The notes under the pieces: model-generated
Told to the model about the DNA's origin: nothing
Seen by the model: only the letters and a program-made list of their open reading frames with translations
Databases searched by the model: none
Position numbers and translations under genes: made by a program
Shown here: piece by piece, positions 1 through 8,270 of the stretch
Numbering within the stretch: position 1 is the first letter of the stretch
How the letters are laid out: each line of letters opens with the position of its first letter
NCBI RefSeq assembly: GCF_003841485.1
Contig: NZ_REFY01000005.1
Coordinates: 62,001 to 126,000, forward strand
Direction of reading: 5' to 3'
Source of the DNA: Natrarchaeobius halalkaliphilus
Lineage (GTDB): Archaea; Halobacteriota; Halobacteria; Halobacteriales; Natrialbaceae
DNA length: 64,000 nt

Positions 1-82
1 GCTGTACGAGGTAGTACCAGTACAGGCACCAGCTGTCGGCAGGTGAAGTAGAAATATTCACGGAACGTAACTAATTCATTGC
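1..82. repeat. Diverged copy of a short mobile-element sequence, cut by the window edge
   Basis: The first 80 bases align with 43782-43861 at roughly 85 percent identity by eye (about 12 mismatches). Similarity stops abruptly after the shared CATT. At the other site the same boundary is where a decayed IS5-type transposase resumes its reading frame, so this looks like the right end of a small inserted element. The left end of this copy lies outside the window. Confidence 0.6.
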
Positions 83-748
83 GAGTCCCACGCTATCCTC
101 AGCGAGCGTCATCAGAACTCTCGGATTTCTGACGACACACGAAGGTGCGAGCAAGGGAATACAGCAGCCACACGGTTTCTATGTAAATCGCTACCCGTGC
201 TCACTTGGCGGTCGAAAGAGGTGGTGAGACGCTCCACACTTTGGCGTCGTCAACCGTGGTTCAAAATGGCTCGTCGTTCCGCCATCACGAACTATCTCCG
301 GTCTTTCGAACGACGACAAAAAGCGTGAGCGGCGATTGTGATTGAATATCCCGATTTCGCGTAATCGATAGTGATGTCCTCTATTTTCGCAGTAGCCCAG
401 AATCTGGCATTCAGGTGCGGTGCACGGACGACGGTATCGACTATATTAGATTCACTTTGTTAAATAGCCATTTAGATAAGTGGATGGTATTTTGTCGATT
501 TTGCGTATATCGGCACGTGTACCGCCTCTTCGGTCCGTAACTCTATTATTAAACCTTATGACGATATATAGAATATGCTGTGCGAAGTGGATATGTTGAG
601 CGACCGGTAACCTCTAATCCAGTGCTTTCCGATCTCACTACAGGCCCACGAAATATCTCTTTCCCACAGGTGGCTCTACTGTCGAAATGACGATTACAAC
701 GCACATCGAAATACTCGAGCCAACCGGTTGCTACGTTCAGGTGCAAAC
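83..748. other. Long gene-free stretch upstream of the stress protein gene
   Basis: No reading frame here has haloarchaeal codon usage or a recognisable product. The sequence is more AT-rich than the genes that follow, especially from 430 to 760. It may hold decayed mobile-element sequence next to the repeat at the left edge, but nothing specific can be supported. Confidence 0.5.
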
Positions 749-756
749 TTATATAT
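749..756 (+). promoter_or_regulatory. TATA box of the universal stress protein gene
   Basis: TTATATAT lies about 30 bases before the ATG at 780 and only about 19 before the in-frame ATG at 768. Archaeal transcription starts about 25-28 bases downstream of the TATA box, so this favours the ATG at 780 and a leaderless mRNA. Confidence 0.6.
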
Positions 757-779
757 CCTATTAACGAATGATACGACTC

Positions 780-1181
780 ATGAGTAACGTATTATTGCCG
801 ATCGACGACGACGAACGGCACGCGAAAGACCAAATTCAAACCGTCTTGAATCTCCCGCTCGAAACCGACGAGCTAACAGTTACCGTGTTACACGTTTTCA
901 CGGATAATCCGAACAGTGCGTCGATAACGCAACTCAGATCCACGCATCTCATTCAGGAGGCACTCGAGGACGAAGGTATCGCTGTCGAACTGGACGAACG
1001 GAGCAACGACCCGGCGGACGAGATACTATCGTACGCCGAAGACAACGCCGTCGATGTAATCTGTCTCGCTGGGAGGAAGCGCTCGAAGACCGGGAAGTTA
1101 CTCTTTGGCAGCGTCACGCAGGACGTCATTTTGAACACGAATCTACCGGTCCTCATCGCCGGAACTGATTCCGTTGAGTAG
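780..1181 (+). CDS. Universal stress protein, UspA family
   Basis: A 133-residue single-domain Usp protein. It opens with the typical strand and acidic loop (NVLLPIDDD) and has the ATP-binding-type G-x(n)-G-S motif near the end (residues about 97-115, GRKRSKTGKLLFGSVTQ). Family members bind ATP or act as stress-linked cytoplasmic regulators; the ligand of this one is unknown. An ATG at 768 is also in frame, but TATA placement favours 780. The next gene is convergent, so it appears to be transcribed alone. Confidence 0.85.
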   Translation: MSNVLLPIDDDERHAKDQIQTVLNLPLETDELTVTVLHVFTDNPNSASITQLRSTHLIQEALEDEGIAVELDERSNDPADEILSYAEDNAVDVICLAGRKRSKTGKLLFGSVTQDVILNTNLPVLIAGTDSVE

Positions 1182-1356
1182 CGGGTCGTTTGCCGCACTT
1201 GAGGACGATCCTCCCGACCCTGAACAGCATTACATCTCGAACCGTCCCGTTGCTGCATCGAATCGACCGTCGGATTTGCGACGGAGCGAAGAACAGTGGC
1301 GATCTACTTCGAGCCGAACAATCGACGTGCGCCCCACCGCGACCGTACAGGCGATC

Positions 1357-2148
1357 CTAAACGAACGCGACTGGCCGGGCCCATCCAGCGCTGGCGTTTT
1401 CGATCTTGATCGGATAGGTCACCAGGTGAATTCCCGTTCGCTGGGGAAGCTCGTCGAAGTTCGCCATCTTTTCGATCTGACAGTATTCTGCCTCGCGTCC
1501 GGCCAGGTGCGCGGGCCATAGTTCGGAGGTGTCCTCCGTCTCCTTGTATCGCTCTCCCATCGTCTCGAACGGTTTGTCGAATCCGTACGCGTCGATACCG
1601 ATCACTTTCACACCCTGATCCACGAGGTGCTTCGTTGCTTTCGCGCCCATTCCCGGGAAGTCGGTGAGATACTCGGAGGTACCCCAGAGCTCGTCCGCAC
1701 CGGTCTCAATGAGGACGATCTCTCCGGCCGAGAGAGTGTGATCGATCGTGGCGAGTTGCTCGTCGATCTCGTGTGGTTGAATCTCCGCTCCGTTGTCTTT
1801 CCAGGTAAAATCCAGCACGACGGCTTCACCACAGAACCAGTCTGTCGGAAGTTCGTCGATTGTCTTCGACGGCTCTCCTTCCGACTCCGGCCCGTAATGC
1901 CACGGCGCGTCGACGTGGGTTCCCGTGTGTGGAATCGCGGTGACTTCCTCCCAGGCGAGACCGCTTCCGCCCGGAAAGTCGTCCGCCGTGATGTCTCCGT
2001 ACCCCGACTCACGGAGGTTCTGTGCGAGCCGTTCCGCACCTCCTTCGTGGTCCCAGTAGTCCACGTGAGGTTGCCACGGTTCACTGTCTGAATCCGGAAC
2101 GATGCCAAGACTAAGGTCTATTTGCTCCAACGAGTCGAATGCTGTCAT
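1357..2148 (-). CDS. Cyclase family metal-dependent hydrolase (kynurenine formamidase-like)
   Basis: 263 residues of the cyclase/formamidase superfamily. The metal signature H-x-G-T-H-x-D-x-P-x-H is intact as H74, H78, D80 and H84. Members hydrolyse amide or lactone bonds, for example N-formylkynurenine or isatin, using a divalent metal. The gene is divergent from the zinc alcohol dehydrogenase at 2303, and an AT-rich GATATATC about 28 bases before the ATG suggests a leaderless transcript. A second cyclase-family gene lies at 4786. Fold and metal site are clear; the substrate is not. Confidence 0.85.
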   Translation of the reverse strand: MTAFDSLEQIDLSLGIVPDSDSEPWQPHVDYWDHEGGAERLAQNLRESGYGDITADDFPGGSGLAWEEVTAIPHTGTHVDAPWHYGPESEGEPSKTIDELPTDWFCGEAVVLDFTWKDNGAEIQPHEIDEQLATIDHTLSAGEIVLIETGADELWGTSEYLTDFPGMGAKATKHLVDQGVKVIGIDAYGFDKPFETMGERYKETEDTSELWPAHLAGREAEYCQIEKMANFDELPQRTGIHLVTYPIKIENASAGWARPVAFV

Positions 2149-2302
2149 GCAGTGCTGAGGATCTATTTCCGATATATCGTATTAAAAGATTTGGTTACGG
2201 TATCCCTTTCTTCCTTTCCCGAAGAGGGAGGCGCTCGTGAACGCTCCGTTTTGACGTGGATCCATCCAAAGATTAATGTGGCACAGGAGATTCTATCGTG
2301 GC

Positions 2303-3385
2303 ATGTCAACCCACGACCAGGCAGCACTGCCGACTGACATGGACGCGCTCGTCGTCGAGGAAGCGGGAGAATGGTCGATAGAGACGGTAGAAACGCCGAA
2401 TATCGATCAGACCGATAACGTCCTGTGCAAGGTGGATACGGTATCGATCTGTGGGACCGACCCCAAAATATTCCACGGCGACGTCGACGGATGGCCGCCC
2501 TCGTTTCCCTTCACGCCGGGACACGAGTGGGCCGGGACCGTCGTCGAAACCGGTGAAGACGTCTCGAGACTGTCCCCGGGTGATCGAGTCTTCGCGGAGA
2601 CACACCACGGCTGTGGCTACTGCGAAAACTGTCGGAACGGTAAGTACAACCTCTGTGAAAATTACGGTGATTTCGACAGCGGCCACCGCCAGATCGGACA
2701 CACCTCGAGCGGCGCGTACGCCGAGTACATCGCGGCACCCGCGGACACCCTGTACCACCTGCCCGAATCGATCTCCTTTACGGAAGGCGCGTTACTCGAC
2801 GTGAACGCGATCGCGCTGTACCTCGCGGAGCGAGGCAACATCGGACCTGCCGCGAACGTCGCCGTGATCGGGACGGGAACCGTCGGCTTACTGGCGATAC
2901 AGAACGCGAAGGCGCTGGGTGCTGGAAACGTGATCGCGATCGGAAGCGAGGATCGAAATACAGTCGGAGCGGAGCTCGGCGCGGATCACACGATCCCGTA
3001 CACCGACGACGACGTCGTCGAACAGGTGATGGAACTCACCGGTGACGTCGGCGTGGACGTCACCCTCGAGGCGGCGGGAACGTCGTCGTCGTTCTCGCAG
3101 GCGGTGGCGATAACTCGGAAAGGTGGCACCGTTAGTCTCGACGGGATTCCGAAAGTCAACCACCAAGAGATCCCGATGGCTGATCTCGTTACGGAGGAAA
3201 TCGAGTTCCGAGGCTGTCGCGCCCACGCCAACCTGGCTGAAGCCAGCGCCCGGCTAGTGGAAAACGGAACCGTCGACGTTTCGGCGCTCGTCACCCACGA
3301 GTTTTCCTTCAACGAGTTCGAGACGGCGTACGAGACGTTCGTCGACCGTCACGACGGTGCGATCAAAGTCGCCTTACACGTTTGA
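2303..3385 (+). CDS. Zinc-dependent alcohol dehydrogenase, sorbitol/threonine dehydrogenase-like (MDR superfamily)
   Basis: 360 residues from the ATG at 2303 (ATGs at 2276 and 2339 are alternatives). Catalytic zinc ligands C50 and H74-E75 (GHEW) and the structural zinc cysteines C104, C107, C110 and C118 are all present. A Rossmann G-T-G-T-V-G motif follows near residue 200. Such enzymes oxidise secondary alcohols or polyols with NAD(P)+. It lies between a divergent cyclase gene and a codirectional MFS transporter, so it may act on an imported hydroxy compound. No specific substrate can be named. Confidence 0.85.
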   Translation: MSTHDQAALPTDMDALVVEEAGEWSIETVETPNIDQTDNVLCKVDTVSICGTDPKIFHGDVDGWPPSFPFTPGHEWAGTVVETGEDVSRLSPGDRVFAETHHGCGYCENCRNGKYNLCENYGDFDSGHRQIGHTSSGAYAEYIAAPADTLYHLPESISFTEGALLDVNAIALYLAERGNIGPAANVAVIGTGTVGLLAIQNAKALGAGNVIAIGSEDRNTVGAELGADHTIPYTDDDVVEQVMELTGDVGVDVTLEAAGTSSSFSQAVAITRKGGTVSLDGIPKVNHQEIPMADLVTEEIEFRGCRAHANLAEASARLVENGTVDVSALVTHEFSFNEFETAYETFVDRHDGAIKVALHV

Positions 3386-3467
3386 TCGCACGGTCCGTCC
3401 GAGCCGGTAGCCGAACTCGAACGTAAGAGTCAGGTGGACGCGACGACTAGTGTCTGACCCGTACGCT

Positions 3468-4694
3468 ATGAAAGCACCCGCCGCCCACGTGATGTTAGCG
3501 CTCGGGACGATCGGGTACGTCTGGCTCATGTTCGTCTGGCTCCTCGTTCCTGCGTTTCTCGGTCCGATCAGCGACGAGTTTGCGCTTTCGAACACGCAGG
3601 CGGGACTCCTCACGGGGGCGATCTCGTTCGTCTACATTCCGTTCGCGCTGTGGAGTGGAATACTCACCGATCGCATCGGGGCTCCTCGAGCGATCGGATA
3701 CGGAATGGTTCTGTTCGGTGGTGCACAGGTTCTCAGGAGCGTCGCACACGAATTCTGGTCGATTCTGCTGTTGACCGTTCTGATTGGGGTCGGTGGAACC
3801 GGGATAACGTTCGGTTTGCCGAAACTCGTCTCTACCCTATATCCTCCGGAACGATCGGGAACGATGTCTTCGCTGTACCTCGTCGGGATGTACGCGGGGA
3901 CCGCCGCTGCATTTGCAGTCGGTCGACCGATAGCGGGCCCGCTGTTAGGCGGATGGAGACCCGTGTTTTTCTTCAGCGGTCTGGCCGTTCTGGCTTTTTC
4001 TGTCGTCTGGTTTCTCGCATACACGTGGACAAAACGCCGTCTACCGTGGCGAACTGACGCGAATCGATCTGTGGAACGCTCGGGAGATCGGAACCGATCC
4101 GTCTCTCGTGATCTCCGACGGCTCGTTTTGCATCGGGGTGTGTTGTTGCTCGCAGTTGTCGGCTTCTCGTATCTCTTGCTCGTACACGGATTGCAAAACT
4201 GGCTGACCGTGATTCTTCAGGAACGCGGCTTGACGACTCGGATCGCGGTGTGGACGACGAGCCTGTTCGTGGTGGCACAGCTGGTCGGAACGTTAGTACT
4301 CCCTCCCCTTTCCGACTTCAAGACGAGTCGCCGGACTGCCCTCTTCTCGTGCGGTATCTTTGCTTCCGCCGGGACGTTCGTTCTGTTGGTGGCCGACGAT
4401 GCCGTATTTCCGATCCTCTTTGCGGTATTCGTCGCCGGCTTCGGCCTCGGCGGATTGGCCACGTTCGTCCGCTCGCTACCTGTCGAGATGAAGGGCGTCG
4501 AGGGAAAGCTGGTGGCGAGTGCGGTCGGTCTGGTGTTTATGATCGGTGAGATCGGCGGATTCGTCGGTCCCTTGCTCGTCGGCGCGGTTGCGGATCGGAC
4601 CGGCTCGTTTTCACTCAGCGTTTTCTTGCTCCTGCTTGGGAGTTTAGCAGTGATCGGTGCAAGCGCGTTCCTTACCCACGCAGATCACGAATAA
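3468..4694 (+). CDS. Major facilitator superfamily transporter
   Basis: About 409 residues with some twelve hydrophobic segments in two halves and a charged central loop near residue 195 (WTKRR through NRSVERS). The loop between helices 2 and 3 carries MFS motif A in the form GILTDRIGAPRAI. A GTG at 3450 would add six residues; the ATG at 3468 leads directly into the first helix. It probably moves an organic anion or metabolite across the cytoplasmic membrane. Its position between the alcohol dehydrogenase and a cyclase-family hydrolase suggests it serves the same pathway (inference). Confidence 0.85.
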   Translation: MKAPAAHVMLALGTIGYVWLMFVWLLVPAFLGPISDEFALSNTQAGLLTGAISFVYIPFALWSGILTDRIGAPRAIGYGMVLFGGAQVLRSVAHEFWSILLLTVLIGVGGTGITFGLPKLVSTLYPPERSGTMSSLYLVGMYAGTAAAFAVGRPIAGPLLGGWRPVFFFSGLAVLAFSVVWFLAYTWTKRRLPWRTDANRSVERSGDRNRSVSRDLRRLVLHRGVLLLAVVGFSYLLLVHGLQNWLTVILQERGLTTRIAVWTTSLFVVAQLVGTLVLPPLSDFKTSRRTALFSCGIFASAGTFVLLVADDAVFPILFAVFVAGFGLGGLATFVRSLPVEMKGVEGKLVASAVGLVFMIGEIGGFVGPLLVGAVADRTGSFSLSVFLLLLGSLAVIGASAFLTHADHE

Positions 4695-4785
4695 CGTGAG
4701 TGCGCTCATCGACGACGGTTCATCGGGCGAGAAACGGCCGTTCTCCGAGCCAAAATTTATTGTGTCGACCGAACCATGTTGTGCT

Positions 4786-5493
4786 ATGGCCGAATTTGTC
4801 GATCTGAGCCAGGAGATTTACAGTCAACATCCCGTGTACTTCGCTCACCCGGATACGGTGATCTGGACCGACACGACGTTCGAAGATTCCGAGTACATCT
4901 TCCGAACCCAGGCTGGAATCGAGGATCCGACGTTTACGTACGAGTCTCGGACGTTTCAGATATCGGAACACGGCCCGAGTCACGTCGATTCGATCCGGCA
5001 TTACAAACCCGATGGTGAACCGATCAACGAAATGTCCCTCGAAAACTTTCACACACCGGGGAAGGCGGTCGACGTGTCACACTGTGATCCGGAGGGGTAT
5101 ATCACCGTGGACGACGTTCGACAGGCACTCTCGGAGACCGACCAGACGCTCGAGAAAGGCGATACCCTGCTCCTTCACACCGGTCATTACGATCGGACCC
5201 ACCCTGGTCGCTCGTACAACGAGCAGCACACAGGACTGACGGAGGCGGCTACGCGGTGGATTATCGACGCCGGAGTCGCGAACTTCGGCGTGGATCAACC
5301 CAGCCCGGACAATCCCAGCGGAACCTATCCCTGTCACACCCTCTGTACCGAATTCGAAGTGCCGCACATGGAAAACCTCTGTAGTATTGATCGCGTCGTC
5401 GGCGAAGCCTTCACGTTTATCGGATTTCCGCTTCCGTTACGTGGTGGAACCGGCTCTCCGATTCGGGCGGTAGCCAAGCTCGAGGACGAGTAA
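4786..5493 (+). CDS. Cyclase family metal-dependent hydrolase, second paralog
   Basis: 235 residues. The four metal-binding positions H62, H66, D68 and H72 keep the same spacing as in the paralog at 1357, but the surrounding motif is H-G-P-S-H-V-D-S-I-R-H instead of H-T-G-T-H-V-D-A-P-W-H. This is a different subgroup, probably with another substrate. The ATG at 4786 is chosen because a TATA-like AAAATTTATT sits about 30 bases upstream and homology starts at AEFVDLSQ. It is likely a soluble hydrolase acting on an amide or lactone near the MFS transporter and dehydrogenase. Confidence 0.8.
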   Translation: MAEFVDLSQEIYSQHPVYFAHPDTVIWTDTTFEDSEYIFRTQAGIEDPTFTYESRTFQISEHGPSHVDSIRHYKPDGEPINEMSLENFHTPGKAVDVSHCDPEGYITVDDVRQALSETDQTLEKGDTLLLHTGHYDRTHPGRSYNEQHTGLTEAATRWIIDAGVANFGVDQPSPDNPSGTYPCHTLCTEFEVPHMENLCSIDRVVGEAFTFIGFPLPLRGGTGSPIRAVAKLEDE

Positions 5494-6282
5494 TCGTTTT
5501 CGCGGTCCGAGAACGGATCTGCGAGTCATCCGATCGCCTCACGAACGTTTCGTACCGACGGGTTTGCACTTCGACTCGTACTCCGATGCGTGGGTGTGAT
5601 GAACGATTCCGTGTAGTGAGACGATGTCCCGCATCAGCACCGCCGCTACCTTATCGCATTCCTGTCAGGAACCAACGCGCTGGCCGTGAGTCAGTCCCAT
5701 TACGACATCGAGTACGAGAGTCGCTCGTCCGACAGACTGCTCTCATCGTGGACGGTTGTGCGATCGCGTCTCGACGAACATCGTCGGCTTCTGTCCGCGT
5801 TCCGCAGATAACACGCTGCAGCTCGGTCTCCGAATCTCATTATGTGGAACACTAAGTGTTCTTCCCGCGGCCGTCTTTCGTTCGATTTGAGTTGATCCCT
5901 ATACTATTACAAACATACTATTGTCAATATTGGCTCTTCTTCTGCACGGCGTCCAGCATTTCCGGTTTCTCCAGATTCATTTACGGCCGTACTCGTGTAA
6001 TATACTGTGAATCCAACCGTTCACAGCACTTAATATCCCACAAAACGGGATTACTCCGTGGTATCTAACGAGCATAGCCGGTCTTGACCGTTTCTCAATA
6101 TAAAGTCCCACCCAGTGGAAATATTGCCCGATACTATGGTATGTGTTGACTCCCCATCCGATTCGATCCGACTGCCCGGCCTGAACGTTTCGAAATGGGC
6201 CGGGCATTGGGGAGTGACGCACGGTACTGCGATCGACATGTCCACCACAATTTTTTTACGAACCCGCGTGAAGGATCGTGCT
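5494..6282. other. Gene-free stretch of about 790 bases
   Basis: Frames here read as arginine- and serine-rich noise rather than acidic haloarchaeal protein. The middle (5850-6060) is AT-rich. Near its right end an AATTTTTTT tract at about 6249 lies some 30 bases before the next gene and probably serves as its TATA region. Nothing else is recognised. Confidence 0.45.
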
Positions 6283-6786
6283 ATGGTACTGAGCGAGTTC
6301 ACCCACACCAGCGTCCTGGCCACCGATCTCGAGGAGTCCGTCGCATTCTACGAAGAGCTGTTCGGAATGGAACGGGTTCCGTCTCCGCGATTTTCGGTGC
6401 CGGTCGAGTGGCTCCGCTGTGGCGACCGTACGTTGCACCTGTTCAAACGAGAGATAGAGGCGGCCGACTTCTACCACATCGGCGTTCACGTCGACGATTT
6501 CGAATACGTCTACCAGCAATCCGTAGAGCGCGGTCTCGAGTCGGACTTCGACGCCGGCGGTAACGAACCGGTCGTCTACGAATTGCCCGACGGCGCGGTG
6601 CAGTTCTACATCGACGATCCGGCCGGAAATCTCGTCGAGGTGAACTATCCGGACGTCGACGAGCTCGATACATCGATCGTCAGTAACGTGATCAAACGCT
6701 CCGATCAGCTCGAACAGACCGGCGATGCAACGGAGGCAAAGCTGTACTTCGAAAACACGACGGCGTCGATCGAGCCTAGGGAGTGA
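6283..6786 (+). CDS. VOC superfamily (glyoxalase/dioxygenase-fold) protein
   Basis: 167 residues from the ATG at 6283. Residues 1-125 form two beta-alpha-beta-beta-beta modules. Typical metal positions are present: His in FTHTSV, His in FYHIGVHV and Glu near NLVEVNYP. A charged tail of about 45 residues follows, longer than in minimal VOC proteins. The fold covers glyoxalases, epimerases, extradiol dioxygenases and resistance proteins, so no reaction can be assigned. Its end overlaps the convergent gene at 6776 by 11 bases. Confidence 0.75.
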   Translation: MVLSEFTHTSVLATDLEESVAFYEELFGMERVPSPRFSVPVEWLRCGDRTLHLFKREIEAADFYHIGVHVDDFEYVYQQSVERGLESDFDAGGNEPVVYELPDGAVQFYIDDPAGNLVEVNYPDVDELDTSIVSNVIKRSDQLEQTGDATEAKLYFENTTASIEPRE

Positions 6787-7732
6787 CGACGAGCTTCCCG
6801 AGGAAGCTCTCCTCGACGACGTCCTCGTGCGCCTGCGCCACTTCGTCGAGGCCGTACGTGCGCTCGATCACCGGCGAAACCTGTCCGTTCCCCGCAAGCG
6901 TTGCGACGCGCTCGAGCGCGGGGGCGAACGTCGACATCTGGGGCATCGCGAAGTGGTGAAGGGTTTGCATCTTTCCGCGGGCCATCCCGCTGTTCGAATA
7001 CGACAGCTCGATATCGGTGCCGGAGATCGCGACGATCTGCGCGCCCTGTGCGGCCACTTGGGTGTTCAGGTCGATGTTCTCGTTGATGCGGTGGTCCATG
7101 ATCACGTCGGGGGATCCGGCGCTCGCGATTGCGTCTGCGAGATCGTCGCGGGAGTAATCGAGAACCGTATCCGCCCCCAGCTTCTCTACCTGATCGTGAT
7201 ACTGCGGCGAGGCCGTCGCCGTGACGGACGCACCCGCTGCCTTTGCGACCTGGACCGCGACGTGACCCACACCGCCGCTCCCGCCGTGGACGAGACACCG
7301 GTCGCCGGCTTTGAGTCCCGCTTTCTCGACCATCCCTTCCCAGGAGGTCACGCCGACCAAAGCCAGGGCGGCTCCCTCTTCGAACGAGACGTTATCCGGT
7401 AACTGTGCGACGTGCTCGAGCGACGCGCAGACGTACTCCGCACACGATCCTTGTCGTCCGATTCCGAGCCCCGTTCCGAACACGCGGTCGTCCTCCGCGA
7501 AGTCGGTAACGCCGGGGCCGACAGAGGTTACGACGCCCGCGAAATCGGCACCGGGCGTCATCGGCGGGGTCGCCCACTCGTACGCCCCGGAGCGCAGCTT
7601 GGTGTCGAGCGGATTGACCCCCGCGGCCTCGATCGCTACGACGACTTCGCCCCGATCGGGTTCCGGCTGCTCGATGTCTTCGACCTGTAGTACGTTCGGC
7701 TCACCGTATTCTCGATAGCGATTAGCTCGCAT
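6776..7732 (-). CDS. NADPH:quinone oxidoreductase-like protein (MDR superfamily, zinc-free)
   Basis: 318 residues. It has the quinone-oxidoreductase N-terminal pattern (YGEPNVLQVEDIEQPEP), a G-G-S-G-G-V-G nucleotide-binding loop followed by VQVAKAAGA, and none of the zinc cysteines of alcohol dehydrogenases. Such enzymes reduce quinones or alpha,beta-unsaturated carbonyls with NADPH. The start at 7732 matches family N-termini. Upstream and divergent lies the tandem repeat array and the ABC importer. A related gene is at 61657. Confidence 0.85.
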   Translation of the reverse strand: MRANRYREYGEPNVLQVEDIEQPEPDRGEVVVAIEAAGVNPLDTKLRSGAYEWATPPMTPGADFAGVVTSVGPGVTDFAEDDRVFGTGLGIGRQGSCAEYVCASLEHVAQLPDNVSFEEGAALALVGVTSWEGMVEKAGLKAGDRCLVHGGSGGVGHVAVQVAKAAGASVTATASPQYHDQVEKLGADTVLDYSRDDLADAIASAGSPDVIMDHRINENIDLNTQVAAQGAQIVAISGTDIELSYSNSGMARGKMQTLHHFAMPQMSTFAPALERVATLAGNGQVSPVIERTYGLDEVAQAHEDVVEESFLGKLVVTP

Positions 7733-7900
7733 GAGTAAACCGTACCTTGCAATTGCGATAAAAGTTCTGGAACCGGTCAAGCGTCTGTCGACGTCGCTCG
7801 CCCACACGCCACTTCCCACATCGAACAATAATCGTCGGAGCACGCGCGTCCACTCGCTGACGACATTCGGAATCGACTGGTCACGATACTCTCTCGCTCT

Positions 7901-8172
7901 ACGCGATGATCGGACTCATCCGCTATATTGTTCTACGCGATGATCGGACTCATCCGCTATATTGTTCTACGCGATGATCGGACTCATCCGCTATATTGTT
8001 CTACGCGATGATCGGACTCATCCGCTATATTGTTCTACGCGATGATCGGACTCATCCGCTATATTGTTCTACGCGATGATCGGACTCATCCGCTATATTG
8101 TTCTACGCGATGATCGGACTCATCCGCTATATTGTTCTACGCGATGATCGGACTCATCCGCTATATTGTTCT
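7901..8172. repeat. Perfect 34-bp tandem repeat, eight copies
   Basis: The 34-bp unit, starting ACGCGATGATCGGACTCATC, is repeated eight times with no mismatch seen, with start points every 34 bases from 7901 to 8139, then a short partial copy (ACGCG) at 8173. Each unit carries a short dyad, GATGA-N6-TCATC, and an AT-rich TATATT. There is no spacer sequence, so it is not a CRISPR array. It lies between the divergent quinone oxidoreductase and ABC importer genes and ends about 70 bases before the importer TATA box. It may be a satellite or a multi-site protein-binding array. Confidence 0.95.
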
Positions 8173-8240
8173 ACGCGTGACTCGAGGCAGGTGGTGTGCT
8201 CACGATCTCCCCTCCGATCCCAGTGATCAATCGTGGAAAA

Positions 8241-8249
8241 TTTTAAATA
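8241..8249 (+). promoter_or_regulatory. TATA box of the ABC importer operon
   Basis: TTTTAAATA is centred about 26 bases before the binding-protein ATG at 8271, the distance expected for a leaderless archaeal transcript. The purine-rich GTGGAAAA just upstream resembles a BRE. Confidence 0.65.
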
Positions 8250-8270
8250 CATGGGATGTGACTTCCGACC

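Noticed and set aside
5586-6068. Small plus-strand proteins in the gap after the second cyclase gene
   Set aside because: Composition is Arg/Ser-rich or hydrophobic noise without haloarchaeal acidity or any known motif.
7901-8172. CRISPR array
   Set aside because: Units are directly abutting 34-bp copies with no unique spacers and no cas genes nearby.
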